Positions 23,094 through 35,899 of a stretch of 64,000 nt of DNA are shown piece after piece. The position numbers and the translations under genes were made by a program. The stretch is taken from the NCBI GenBank assembly GCA_014607495.2, contig CP053155.1, positions 992,001 through 1,056,000 on the forward strand, in the 5' to 3' direction. The notes below the pieces were generated by a model. It made no database searches. It saw only the letters and a list, made by a program, of their open reading frames with translations, and was not told the DNA's origin. Source of the stretch: Carposina sasakii. Taxonomy: Eukaryota > Arthropoda > Insecta > Lepidoptera > Carposinidae. Numbering within the stretch: position 1 is the first letter of the stretch; each line of letters starts with the position of its first letter.

Positions 23094-26000
23094 TTCTAGA
23101 TCAGATTATAGGTGACAAGATATAAATACTATAGATCTCCATAACAATTAAATTGTCAAAATCTTAAGTAATTTTTACAACAAAGTTACTTCACGATTTT
23201 GTGCAGCAATAATAACCTTCACAGATTACTTTTCGTGTAAACTTCAGCACATTAATAATTTATAATTTCACAAAAACACTCATGTCAGTGTAAAAGAGAG
23301 CTGTAACATTGAATGCACGTACATTACACTGCTGAAAATAAAAATAAACTGCGGCGAAGTCACAAGGCCGCCGTGATGACGTCCGGATTGATTTCAAATA
23401 CTACACTGGAGTTGCGAATTAATGCAATTTTAATGTATCTAAAATTATAATAAAATATTCACGACATAGTTATCGCCAGTGATATTGTAAAGTGTGCAAA
23501 ATATACACCCACTTTTCTGCGGTTAGTCCAACGTGGTAAAGGTGAGCCTTAAATAAGTTTTACATAAATACTTCAAATTGACTGGTAAGGAATCTAATGC
23601 CATAAAGATAAAAGTAACGTTGCATTAAATAATAATTATCTAGTTTCTATTATCTTATTATATGTTACATCATCGACTTTATTCTTTAGATAGGTTATCT
23701 GATTTACCTACATAAATAGGACTTTAGAAATTTAATTTCCAGAATAGGTTTTTCTTTCGTTCATTTTTTCGAAAACAGATATATTTTAATAAGGACTTTC
23801 CGCATATACTAACCACACATAGTCCTACATAGCTATGATAAATTATCTCAAACACACAAGTTTTACAACATACACACTCATCAAACCGCATCTCTCTCAT
23901 TCCGCAGTGAAAGTCGCTACAACAGTAAAGAACAGCAATAAAGTGCATGGCATGAAATAGTAAAACTACTGAATCAAATACTTTTATCATAGGATATAAC
24001 AAGCAGTAGCAAGAGAAATTCACACAAAATTTTTGGGTGAGAAAAAGGAGATTACATATTTATCTTCTCCCCTAAAAAAGGGAGCGTGTTGACATAAAAG
24101 TTGGCAATTTTTAATCGGCGGAGACTGGCCTTAAGCTAACGTAAGTTTTACACTCTTATTACCAACTCGTTTTGACAACACTAAAGTTGGGAACTTTTGG
24201 TCGGTCGAGCGAGAGTCGTCATAAGACGGCCTTAAGAAGCATGCTCATTGTATACTGCTTAATATTAAATTCTATAAACAACAGTAAACAAAATAAATGT
24301 GAATTACAACCTCCTATTCTTCATATACTATGATTTAAATCAAAAAGGTTCTATGGAAGTCAGTGCTCTCGTAAAATGAAACGCGCTACTATTTATATCG
24401 TTGAGAGATTTGTTCAAATTTTACGCCAATTAAACTTGGTTTAATTGTCTACACACAATAACATCGTAAGTGAGACCGAGCTCGTTAAAAACAATAAGAA
24501 ATAATTACCTAGGTTTTTTGCTTTACCTTCCTCTAGAATAGTGTTTGTTTTAGATTTTTACATGAGAACTAGAGGGCGTCCGGAACTTTGTTCGCGTAAA
24601 CTTTAAAAATCCCGTTAATTTCCGTTTTAGTGGAAATTTCAGAAGATGCCTTATCGGATGCCTACGTCATACAAAGAAAATACAAAGTTTCAGGTTTTTT
24701 AAGGCCAGCGGTTTAGGCTGTGCCTATATATACATACATATAATCACGCCTTTATCCCTTACGGGGTAGGCAGAACACCAAGGGCCGATAGAACCAAATG
24801 GCGCCACTTCTGACCAATTTATATTTGACTATATGGACAAAGCATTTCATATCGCATAGGTCTGAGAATAGTCTGAACTCCAACCGAATCTTAAACTATG
24901 TTATAGAAATATAGATCTTTATTGCACATACACAAAAAGTACAGCTTACAAGATAAAAGAAGAGATGCATGTACAATGGCAAGCTTATCTCTACAAGAAG
25001 AGAGCCAAGCATTCTTCATTCTTTTTCATTCCTATTATCGTAATACTGTCGGCCGGCTACCTGACTGACGCACATGTAATAGCGATTCACCAGAATTCGT
25101 TTAGCGCAAATATTCTGTTTATGATGCTGAACAGCGAGCGTTGTTGTCTAGAACCTATATCTTAGTCAGTAAAACTACTTTGTTAGGCGTTTTATGATGA
25201 AACAGCCAGTTCTTTATAGCTGCTTACAATGTATTGTATTAGAACTAGCTTTAACCAGCGACTTCGTCTGTATTCACGTACATACTTATAATAAAATCCT
25301 TGCTAATATTATAACTATATGCGAATGTAGCTCTGTATGTCTGTCGCGCTTTCACGCCCAAACTACTACGTTTTTAAATGTAGCCGTAATGGAGTCCCAT
25401 TGCTGGGCAAAGGCCTCCCTTTGGAGTCCACGCGTCTCGGTTCGTTGTCCTTCCACTCTGGCCAAAACTACAGAATCGATTTAAATGAAATTTGGTCCAG
25501 AGATAGTCTAAAGCCTGAGGACGGGACGGACATACTTAGAACATTTTAACCGTGCACTGGCAGCAGCGCCTTTTATGCAAAATTAAAATAAACCTTCTCA
25601 AGATTACATTGGTAGCCCAAAACCCATATTGTTTACCCCGACACGTACGTTCAGTTATTCAAGACAGCAATCACAAGACTTCTTGCGTAAAGGAATTACC
25701 TTATCCAGCATCTCCCTCATATCAAATACATAGTCTATTCACCATATGTCTCCAAATAACCCTAATCTAAGGACGCAAAGTACTTCAAGTGAGCCTTCAA
25801 GGGATAAAATATGACTGCGAATATCAACCTAAGAAACACATGCGACCACTACAACTCTGATTAATGACAGTTCTGAACAATACAAGACTTCTTCGACGAC
25901 GGCTTTGGGGATAATATTCTGGAGATTTCTAAGATATTTCGGATGTTGTTATAAACATAAATTAGATACATATTGCTGAGTTCCTAAAATGGGATAGATA

Positions 26001-26619
26001 GAATTGCAGGATGTATGTAAATAAATGAAATAAATGAATAAACAAACTAAGAGTAAAGTAATACTTTAGTTAGATACGATACATTATAAGTTCATATTAT
26101 ACTAAATTGTATCCGGGGCGTTATTTATTCCGAAGTTCCCAAATTATGTTCGTCCCACTAAGTAGGATTATAGGGCCCTTAGCCTTTCCGTTTACCTTTT
26201 ACCAGCGTGGTATCGTAAGAACTCTTCGTATTTACCTACATTCTGGTATAGACAGGAAATGCAGACAAACATAGTCCCAAACCTAGGACTTCCTCAGCGA
26301 TGATCAGGCAGGCAGATACCTACAATCCGCATCTAAACTAGTTTCTGACATTTTGCTAGTAGCCTATGCGCTGCAGTGCATCTGATATAGAACGTAACCC
26401 AGTTCCCCAAGGCCGACGGAACCGCTATTATTTACGTTAATGACAGTAGTATGTCACGCTGTTAAAATATCCAAAATTAATTAGCGCATCCCGATTGCGT
26501 TGCCAAGAAACGAGAGGTTGCTGGTGAAATTGTGAAACGGACACAATCAGAACTGGTAGAAGCGGCCATTTTGCTTATTGGAACAGGTCTGAGATTACAC
26601 CTACATATACTTGTAAATG

Positions 26620-26735
26620 ACTTAAAGAGGCTGGTACATAGTAACTGGATGGCGAAAACAGGAGATCGAGCCGTATGGCGTGCTCTGGGGGAGGCCTACG
26701 TCCAGCAATGGCTGACGATGATGATGATGATACTC
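26620..26735 (-). mobile_element. Family A variant with (GAT)n tail
   Basis: cgtgctctgggggaggccta and cgtccagcaatggctgacga, then (tga)n. Its left part (aagaggctgg...ggcgaaaacaggagatcgag) differs from the main type and is shared with 39827-39926, so it is a subfamily. Confidence 0.65.
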
Positions 26736-26737
26736 GT

Positions 26738-26972
26738 ACATATACACACCGCTGTGTGCCCATAATGGGGTAGCCAGAACTGCAGGATCACAACGGAGAT
26801 TCTGCAGCAACGTTTAGCATAGCAGGGCCAGATGTAGAAGATCAATAACAAGTTGCTAGATCACCGCCTAGAACGCCCCTGAGTTCATTAGTCGACTCTC
26901 TTACGACGTGTACGGAAAGAGTTGTAGCTGAAGAAGTATTCTAGTGAAGGCCTGCATCAGCACAGGATAAGC
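26738..26972. repeat. Dispersed repeat family E (about 220 bp)
   Basis: cataatggggtagccagaac, agttgctagatcaccgccta, tgaaggcctgcatcagcaca. Other copies or fragments: 2500-2720, 10335-10410, 12190-12371 with 12784-12870, 14130-14340, 21352-21560, 34775-35020, 57065-57140 and 58865-58990. Non-coding; superfamily unknown, probably a LINE or SINE 3' end. Confidence 0.7.
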
Positions 26973-27296
26973 AAATTAAGAGTAAAGTCACACTAGTTAG
27001 CATGGTAATATAATAGTGAGCGATATCAGGGGCGTTATTTTTTCGGAAGTTCTCAAATGACCGCCTGAGAGAACGAAGATTTCCAATCATTTTTGTAAAG
27101 GGGTCTCTTGCTCTAAATAGTTTGGGAATTCGTGCTAGATAATTAAATATGGTCATTCTGACGTTTGCGTAGTAACCTTGACATTCATTGATCCATTTGG
27201 CCGTGGACTTGAAACCAGTAGACACCATCGACAGTTATTTATTATTAGAGACGGCCTATTTACCTATAACTAATTTGTGTAATCAAAATATCCTCA

Positions 27297-27435
27297 CCAA
27301 CCTCACCAAGGTCACCAACCCGCCTGCCCAGCATGGTGACTATGGGCAAATACCCCCCGTGGCAGTCTTGTGGCGTGCCCTGGGGGAGGCCTACGTCCAG
27401 CAGTGGACTGCAATAGGCTGATGATGATGATGATG
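27297..27435 (-). mobile_element. Family A element with (GAT)n tail and 11 bp target duplication
   Basis: Minus-strand copy ending tgcaataggctgatgatgat. Flanked by aaatatcctca at 27286-27296 and 27436-27446. Confidence 0.85.
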
Positions 27436-28448
27436 AAATATCCTCATTTTTCGAAAATATTATATGGGATAAAAACATAACCGGAATTCGTCCATAGACT
27501 ACTAATAAACTACAACATTCACACCAAATTTTATCTTAATCTGATCAGCCGTTTTGGCATGATGTGAAAAAAGGTACAGATAGCTGTAAATTATTTTAAA
27601 ATTATAAAGTCGACGAACTTGAACTTAGGTTATTCTTATTTTCTATTGCACGCGCAAAAAATATAAATACAGGATAAAATAAGAGATGTATGTACAATGG
27701 CAAGTTTATCTTTACGAGAGATCTCTTCCAGCAAGCCAAGCAAACGATTAGTTAACTTAATATTTAATAATATGTATAGTCATAGCTATTACTAATAGGC
27801 TTTGCTCTCAATAATGAGGTTAATCAAGAAAAACGTGCATGCAACGCATATTAACCCCGAACATTAAGGAGATTGCCCGGAATAAGGTCGAAATTTGCAT
27901 GTTCGTGCGGCGGATGGAAATCCGATAAACCGCTGTAGAGGCTAAACTAAAGGAAGATCTAAAAATAACTTAGAAAATATGTTTTTCTGGTACAAAAATA
28001 TTGAATGACAATACAAATACCAGATAATTTTAGAAATAACTCTACCATTGAAAAAACCCCCCTTTCATCTATACAAAACGACATTATCGTCCGATCTCAC
28101 AGGTTTCCCAGGAAAATCCTTAGCACAAACAAGTGAACAAAAGCGATGTCCTTGGTAATATCACGATCCTATTTATGTCGCGAGGGTGCCATTGCAGTAG
28201 GTACCTATTTATAGCAGGACTCACACAAAGGCCACATGTGCGTTTGAAATGTGCGAATTCAAATAAACAGTGGTAAATCCCACACTTTGATACTCGTATC
28301 CTGTTTACAGCCATCAAAATGCAGACTCAGTGTTAGTATTTATATTTCAATGCTTGGAAATGCTAACTTAGACATAACTTTGTATTAATGACTGGCGATC
28401 GCCCACGACTTCGTCTCGCCTGGGAGAGCATTACACCCATGAAGAAGA

Positions 28449-28848
28449 TATAAAAGAGGAGGTGGGACTGTGTGGCAATCGTGAGGCCATGACGTCATGA
28501 TAGGGGCGGAGCTTCAGCGCCAGTGTAACGCAATAGCTGGAACCACACGCTTGTGCTCCGAAATGTAACCGTATTAAAATTACAAAGACACTAGCGCTTT
28601 TATCAGGGTACTTTTTTACTAAAACGTAGTATAATATTGCCATCTAGTGATGAGTAATTGCACTAGTAAAACAATCTTGAACCATATTGATAATGAGCAA
28701 GTAGTTTGACTACTAGTTGTCACTACAAGGTGGTTTCTATGTAAATGGGCAGGTGTTCATGCTCCCCTCGTCCCATACTTCACCCCCGCTCCGCCACACA
28801 CTCTTTTTGTATGAAAATATACTTAGCCGCTACTTTTATTTCTTCTCC
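28449..28848. mobile_element. MITE with ATAAAAGAGGAG-like ends
   Basis: Starts ataaaagaggaggtgggact and ends gccgctacttttattt. An inverted, internally shorter copy lies at 61296-61550 (the ~140 bp interior segment is absent there), and one end (54023-54120) lies upstream of TVP23. Confidence 0.65.
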
Positions 28849-29009
28849 ATGATTACACCTGTGCGAAGTCGCAGCCGGGGCGAGTCCCTACTTATACATA
28901 TAAAACCTTCCTCTTGAATCACTCTATCTATTTAAAGAACCCAAATTAAATCCGTTGCGCAGTTTTATGTATCTAAGCATAGGTACATAGGGACAGATAG
29001 CGCGATATG

Positions 29010-30454
29010 TAGTGATAACCTGTCCCCTAAACCTGCTATATTAATAAACTGAATCGCGGCCATAACGAAATCGTAGTGATCGGCGTGCACGCTACCGGCA
29101 AGTAGGTTCTTTTCATTCGCGTTTCCAACGCGTTCGGTGCAGATGGAAAAAATATCAGTATTTTCCAGCTGGACCTCTCCAAACGCACGTTATTGTCTTC
29201 GACACTAAACTGCATTGCTTTCCTTCCATTCAAATGTCACAATGTCATGTGACCGTCAATATTAAATTACTGGAGTCAAATGAAGACGTTCGCATACCAT
29301 TACAGCCATTACTAAACCCATAACCACTAATGTTACGTCGCCACTCAGTTGCCACGGTTTCCATGGAACCAAACCGACACCTTTGTCTCTAAAATTAAAG
29401 TATTCTCGGAAAAGATAAAAAAAATCAACGACAAAGAACGTTACAATTTTGGCATCAAATTCATTTCGTCGTTCCCTACCATTTATCTACGCATTTTTAT
29501 AAATAGATCTTTAGATAAAATGCTGTCGAACAATTTTATTCATATCTCTGGAATATTTTATTTATAAATGTTCATTCTCCTTTCCAGTTACGAAATTGTA
29601 ATATCATTTTATGTATAATGCTTAAGCTAGGCTTCTGTTTTTAATCTCCTCTAGATGTGAGGAAAAATCGGTACATTATGATATCTTAAAATAGGTAAGT
29701 AGTTGTGGACGATGAAGAGACGGCAAAGAGTTGTAGGAAATAACTACTAAAGAGTGCTATTATATAAAACTCACATTATATGTTGTAAATGTTGGTAACT
29801 GTCCACTTTACGTTAGGAGACATCAATCAATACGCTTCTCTTACCTGGAAAGACAAACAAATTAAAATAAATTTACCCTCATTCAGTCATAACTAGTAAA
29901 ATTATACGAGTACATAATAATACTTATAGAAATATAATATTCATCGCAATATTTTTAACTGATGTTCTCAAAAACTTTTAAGCGATGTAAATTCTAAGCT
30001 AACGTATACGTAAATTAAAATCAGAGGTATTAAGTTTAACTTTGCATTCTACGTTCAAACCAAACTTTTCGAAATTAAATTCAAAATTGTGTTTAATTTA
30101 AGCCGGATGTTGTCACAGGTTAATTAATAATATTGACTTGTGTTTCATTCCGGGATTAACGTCGGAGTTACCGGATAGATAATGAGTTGGTTTATGTTTA
30201 TAAGGAAAATCTTACAAGTTGTTGCAGTGAATATAATGTGTGGGTGAGTGCTAATACAAGAACCATCTTAGAATTCAGTTAAAATTAGGCAGTATCGTAA
30301 GTAGGAGCTGTATTTAGAGGCAAACTTATCGAGTGCTAATCGACTGCTAGGCTATCTTTCCACCAAAGATGCTATGCTACTTTGCTATGGAGACATTTGA
30401 TACCAAATAAATTCATTGACATCATATAATATGATTGGTATCACACGCCTCCAT
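29010..30454. other. Intergenic DNA
   Basis: A moderately GC-rich block at 29040-29240 holds a short minus-strand ORF (MNGRKAMQFSVEDNNVRLER) without splice or family evidence. The rest is AT-rich. Confidence 0.45.
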
Positions 30455-30775
30455 ACACAACACATAGTCCCACACTAAGATCCCTTAGATCCTGTATCGT
30501 GGATATTAAGCAACGGTATACAAATACATAGTCACCAACCCGCCTGCCCAGCGTGGTGACTATGGGCAAATACCCCCCATGGCAGTCTTGTGGCGTGCCC
30601 TGGGGGAGGCCTACATCCAGCAGTGGACTGCAATAAGCTGATGATGATATAAATACATAGATAAGTAGATGTATTATGTATATCCATGTCTCGGAAAAAA
30701 ACATCGATATTCATCACATCAATGTTTGCCCTTATCGGGATTCGAACTCAGGATCTATGGCGTCGCAGGCAGCTA
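30455..30775 (-). mobile_element. SINE (family B) interrupted by a family A insertion
   Basis: Family B body at 30455-30532 and 30650-30775, split by a family A element (30533-30649). The repeated aaatacatag on both sides is the target duplication of the inserted element. Confidence 0.75.
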
Positions 30776-31197
30776 TCCACCGTCAACAAATATAACTTGA
30801 CAGACAAATCCTATTTAAAATATGAATAGGAATAATTTAGGAACGACATTTAAACATGTTTTGACTATCTCAAGGATAAGCACTTAATAAACCAAATTCA
30901 TTCGGTCTTAATTTTCAAATTTATAGCTGAATGCACTTGAGATTTCCAAGTTTTTTGTGTACTATAGAGATCAAACTAAGATAATTTATATGTGAAATAA
31001 TAAATAGTGAATTGGCCTCGACCCAAACCAATGTCTCGGTGTTAAAGACACACACCTATATCTGAATTTTTCAGACGTCAAGCACTAGAAGAGATTTAAG
31101 AGGAGGGCCATAAGTTAAGCGCTGTGCTATCTGAGTTGATATATAGTGTTAATGTGAGATGAGTTTTTTATTGAAAACTCCATCCTATACAGGGTGT

Positions 31198-31578
31198 TTT
31201 TTTGTGGCCACCTTTAACGAAGGGTACGTATTCTATACATGAAATAAAGTAAGTTTATGCCAAAAAAAATGCTGGGAAAAAATTTTTTTTTTTGAAAATA
31301 AAATTTAAATTCCTTGATCGTGCGAAATTTATAGTGTCTAGTGTTTACGAGTATGTTAGTTTTTTATAGACAGATATTAATTATTTTTCGTGAAAAAATC
31401 CTGCTACGCGCGTCTATGTGCATTTATGCAGAAAAACGCAGTCTATTTACTCAACTTTGGACCCTAATATTTTGGAAACCAGACACTTCCCAGGTATGCT
31501 TCCATGGAGAAAAATTATCGTGATGATGAGGAGATTCCGTAGTTTTCGGGAACGTTGACGACCAAAAATCATCCTGTA
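31198..31578 (+). mobile_element. Family F element, complete single copy
   Basis: About 381 bp, TIR-like ends TACAGGGTGTTTTTTTGTGG and CCAAAAATCATCCTGTA, flanked by TA as in Tc1/mariner-type or similar elements. Non-coding. The superfamily is inferred only from the ends. Confidence 0.7.
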
Positions 31579-31945
31579 TTTCTTGAACGGACAGAAAGAA
31601 AGAAGCAACAACAGACACAATCAAACATAAAATAGTTTCTTAACTCTTAATCGCAGTAACTTTCTTTTAGTTTTTTTTTTTTTTTCATTCAAAACAAGCA
31701 ATGGTTTAATAATTAACGTCAAATGATATTCATGTCTGCTGTTTGCGGTGCGCCTGCTAAATATTTATCCTATAGTGATCAATAAGATATAATTCGTTCG
31801 TATAGTAATAATATCCCATTTGTATGTCCTTTCGATATATATGCAAATCCCTCCAATATCTCGCCTTGTAGAATTCCACACTTCGTGGAAAGTTACTGTA
31901 CTAGGTAGAGGTAAGAGTTTTGTTTGTATATTCGTTTCGATTCAC

Positions 31946-32030
31946 CAGCCTATTGCAGTCCACTGCTGGACTTAGGCCTCCCCAAAGCACGCCACACGGC
32001 TCTATCTTCTGTTTGTGCCGTCCAGTGACT
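31946..32030 (+). mobile_element. Family A fragment
   Basis: cagcctattgcagtccactg, ctggacttaggcctcccc, then diverged. A second such fragment is at 33486-33597 and a longer diverged one at 37948-38090. Confidence 0.6.
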
Positions 32031-32839
32031 ATCAGCCATTCCAGTAATCGGCCCGTCTGTATATTGTATGTGATAATCTCTATGTAACCTAAAGAACATC
32101 ATCACAAGTCTAAAGCCTCTTCTCTTAGACATTTTTCTTCTTTTGACGTAATGTTAATATTTATATTTAGACACTGGTTTCCTAATTGTCATGTTTTTCA
32201 GCATAGGGCTCCCCAAGTATTCGTCATGTAGCTCTATCCCTTGCTTTCCTAATCCAGTTTGTTCCTGCTACTTTTAATTTACTTTTAATATAATTTTTCT
32301 TCTTTTAAATCTAAATCATTTAACTGCTTATCTAAATCCAAACTAAAACCCATTGAGCGATTAAACTATCTCCCTTCCATTTGTAAACAGAATTTGTTTA
32401 CAAACCCAACACTTCGTAATACTGTAACCATAAACAAAGTTGTTCACATCCCCTGTCCAGACGTGACCACCCCCGAGGTATCTCTGTCAGAGACAAATCT
32501 CTACGACAATTAATTACGGAAACTTTGATGTGTCAATTTAAAAGGGTTTATATTCGTAAATTTCTTTTTATCTGGTACAGTTTCAATATCGAATGATGTC
32601 TGTCCTCGGGTATCCTATAGTGGTCAATTTTATCCCTTGTTTAAGATAAATTTATAAGACACTTCTCCATAGTATAATCCACTAGAATATGGTTGATCGT
32701 TTCATCATTAAAACAATGTGCTGAGGGATTAAGCTTTGTTTACAGAGATTTGGCTAGTGTATAGCTATCGGGATGAAAAAATAACGTAGCCAAAAACGTA
32801 ATGTAAAAGAGATGGTCAAATTCGTCATCCGAGTTAATT
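32031..32839. other. AT-rich intergenic DNA
   Basis: No gene or repeat recognised. Confidence 0.5.
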
Positions 32840-32918
32840 GACCCGATAGCTCAGTTGGTTAGAGCGAAAGCATGGTTTGCGAGAGGTCGTGAATTCATTC
32901 GAATTTCTCACTCGGGTG
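32840..32918 (+). pseudogene. tRNA-like sequence with altered T arm, followed by a T run
   Basis: Acceptor halves ACCCGA (32841) and CTCGGGT pair. The A-box region TAGCTCAGTTGGTTAGAGC is good, but the T loop is expanded (attcattcgaattt), which would spoil a tRNA. A run of eight T follows, as at a Pol III terminator. Related but headless copies lie at 3965-4024 and 35834-35896, both ending cgggtga then AATTTTTT, so this is a dispersed tRNA-derived family rather than a functional gene. Confidence 0.55.
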
Positions 32919-33485
32919 AATTTTTTTTCATTTTTAAAATAATATTTATAATTTTATTCCTTTTCGTTCAGCCGATTCGTTGTGAAAAAGCCACAAAAAT
33001 CTTCTCGTTTTAATGGTTTTGTGAGATCAGATTTATAACCAGTATAATAACTGCAAAACCTGCTAATATAGTTATATTTTAACATCAATGCAATGGAGAT
33101 ACCGGTCATCTTTTGTCCCGGGCTAAATATATTTCCCGAAGAAAAAACAAACGATTAATGAGACATTTACGAGATCAGCGCCGCGTGTCACTGCCAAGGC
33201 GATTGTCAATGCGAATATAGGTATTAATCATCCTAATATTTGTATAAAATCTATTTTATTATTTGTTTTGATTCCATCTAATATTATAACAATAAATCTA
33301 AGCGTTCTTGTGAATAAGGCAAACTCCTCGATTGAGCCTGTACCTACGAGTCGTTATGCGTACCTAGTGAATACTGGCTAAACAAGGATCCACCCCACCA
33401 CTCATTCCCGTCACTGCAAATCCAGTAAGCCAGGATCAAAAGAGGCGAATGAAGAAATGACATAATGTATAAGTAGGTCGTCGTC

Positions 33486-33597
33486 TTCAGCCTATTGCAG
33501 TCCACTGCTGGACGTAAGCCTCCCCCAGGGCACGCCACAAGGTTACTGCCACAGGGGAGTTCTTGCCCATAGTCACCACGCTGGGGAGGCGGGTTGG
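33486..33597 (+). mobile_element. Family A fragment
   Basis: cagcctattgcagtccactg to caccacgctggggaggcggg; truncated before the 29 bp segment. Confidence 0.7.
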
Positions 33598-35045
33598 TAA
33601 AGTAGTTATATGTTTTATATTAAATGCTTTGTCCTGAATGACTGACCGACGGATCAGCGCACAGCCTAAACCGCTGTAGAGGTCTGAAACTTGAAGGGTG
33701 TGTGTTACTTATATGACGTAGGTATCCAATAAGAAAGGATTTTCCGAAATTCTCACGGGAAAATAAAAGTTTACGCAAACGAAACCTTGGGCGGTCGATT
33801 AAATAAAACACTAGACATTGGGCAGAGTACGAGAATGATATACAAGTGAAAATACATAGTGAAAATGACGGCATATGACGCCAAACTAATCTTGCCATTT
33901 GGCTGGATGATACATTATCATATTAATATCCTAACTAGTGTGACGCTGCTGGGCTCTGAAGCGGCCTTGTTCGTGGTTACGCGTTAGTTTCGCAATGTTT
34001 TTTTAATAACCACTTCAGCACTTCCGCCATTAAAAATTTATAAGTAAACTAATTTTTAATTTATAAGTAAAAGTAAAATAATTTCACAGGACCGACTCTA
34101 AATTTTACATATTTATCATTTCAGGCATATAAAGTTCAGTGCTTGCTAAACATAGGCTTCCAATGACCTCCACTACGACCGGTTGGAAGTGGCCCCACAT
34201 CCAGCAGATACTTATGACCCTGAGTAGGTCCGTCCATCCACCTCGCGGGTAGCATTCCTACGCTGCGCTTACCAGATAAAATTTAAAGGCTTTTGATTTA
34301 ATTGTCACACATGGTAAGAAGTGAGCCTACCGCCGCTTTTAATTTTGACTAACAAATTAAGACGCTGAATATCTATTTAAAATTTATTTAAAAAAATCAA
34401 AACTACCAATTGGTCGGTATTCGGAATTAGATTAAGAGTAGCGACCACCTCAGTGCAAGTCCCATTTGCAAACAAAAACAACTTTCCGCTGGCCCATTTC
34501 TGAAGTGCTAAATAAACCACCGATACGTTCTCTGGTCATGGAGAAAAGACAAAATGGAGATGCGATTATAATGTAGACTTGCGCCAATGTAGCCGTTAAG
34601 AATCAGAAGGCTTTATGTGCCGCGCCATTTGTCTACCATTCCGCTTGCAGTTAAAGAGAACATATTTCTATTTCAGTTGCTCTTCTGTGTGCTTCCTTCA
34701 TGGTCTGGATATTGTTTACAATATCAACTAGATATAGGAATGGCGACAGACATATTCAGTTGGATTTGGATGATACATACAGAGGTATAGGTACACTGCT
34801 ATGTTCCGAAAAAACGGGTAGCCAGTATTTAGTACAGCCGTTTAGGCAGAGTATTTAGTTCAGCATAACGGGGTCAGAAGTAAAAGATCAGTGACGATTT
34901 CCTAGCTCATTACCTGAAAGAACGCACTAAATTCCTTACTCGACTCTTGCGATATACACGGAAAGAGATGTAGCTTATGGTATTCTAGTAAAGCCGCGCA
35001 TCAGCACAGGAAAGGCATGACTTAACAAATTAACTTATATTTTTA

Positions 35046-35420
35046 ATGAAGACGGCCCTAAATCTAATACGTAGACGACATTACTCCATTAGTAAAACGC
35101 AGGCAATATCCAGACGCGGCGGCAAGGTAGACTTGGCAGACATAATGGGCGCTGCAGCTACAATCTCATTAGATCAGGCTGGACCACAGACTGCTGATAT
35201 TGCAATGTCACAACTTCTGGACTCGTATTACCGTCTTGTGTGTCCAATAGAAGATACCAACAATAATATTGACTACTGTGGACTACCTATTTGTGTGGCA
35301 TTTTATTATGCTGTATCAGTGACAAATTGTTTTTGTCGCAAAAGTATCCTGTCACAACTTAAATCATTGTTAGTTATCTCCTACTGTCACTGTCGCTACT
35401 GTCACGACAAAATACGATAG
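35046..35420 (+). CDS. Unrecognised 124-codon ORF
   Basis: The longest non-repeat ORF of the left 40 kb. Residues about 22-60 (SRRGGKVDLADIMGAAATIS then LDQAGPQTADIAMSQLLDSY) have the composition of a folded or helical protein; after about residue 75 it turns Cys/Tyr-rich and less convincing. No splice sites or promoter stand out. It begins right after a family E repeat (34775-35020). Possibly a decayed gene fragment or transposon ORF. Coding status uncertain. Confidence 0.3.
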   Translation: MKTALNLIRRRHYSISKTQAISRRGGKVDLADIMGAAATISLDQAGPQTADIAMSQLLDSYYRLVCPIEDTNNNIDYCGLPICVAFYYAVSVTNCFCRKSILSQLKSLLVISYCHCRYCHDKIR

Positions 35421-35833
35421 CAATGCCGATGAGATACAAAAGACAGATCATTACGATCATAGCCTAAAACAATACTGCATCAAAAGCAGTCTCAAAGATC
35501 AGAATAGACCAAATTGCCCAGCACCAGCGTTCACAGAGACATTAGACATCAGAGTGCGATCTAAAACTGTAGATGCAGTAGGTTCAGAGACCGGGTTCAA
35601 TAAACATGGCCTGGCAACGCTCCAGCATCTAGTCTGCAGTTATACTATCCTATGCCAATCCATATAATTTAATCACACGATAATATGGATAGACGTGAGA
35701 GAATTGTGAATAATATCTTCCTTCCTTCGTTTAGTTTTCAAGGACATATAAAACTGTTGGATCGCAATCTTACTAAATAAATTTACAAATAATAATTTAT
35801 AAAATTATTAATAAAGAAAATAGAAAAAATTCC

Positions 35834-35896
35834 TCACCCGGGTGGGAATCGAACCCACGACCTCTGCATTCCGCGTGTCAGTGCTCTAACCACTAA
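35834..35896 (-). pseudogene. tRNA-like fragment, minus strand
   Basis: On the minus strand, TTAGTGGTTAGAGCAC, a good T arm (GTGGG TTCGATT CCCAC) and CCGGGTGAGG are followed by AATTTTTT. The 5' acceptor strand is replaced by AT repeats (ttatattatattat). Truncated tRNA-derived element or tRNA pseudogene. Confidence 0.5.
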
Positions 35897-35899
35897 TAT

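Larger units (their letters stand above)
21560..26619. other. Intergenic DNA with scattered repeats
   Basis: Holds the 22326 hairpin, family D copies (22530-22768; 24727-24822 inverted), the 22818-23093 MITE and a degenerate family G-like stretch (25287-25550, including a LINE-tail-like cccattgctgggcaaaggcc at 25396). The 22298 ORF is built from the hairpin and family D. Confidence 0.55.

Noticed and set aside
29036..29233. Short minus-strand ORF as a first exon
   Set aside because: No donor, no promoter evidence and no recognised motif strong enough to support a call.
32840..32918. Functional tRNA gene
   Set aside because: Expanded T loop and dispersed truncated relatives point to a tRNA-derived repeat.
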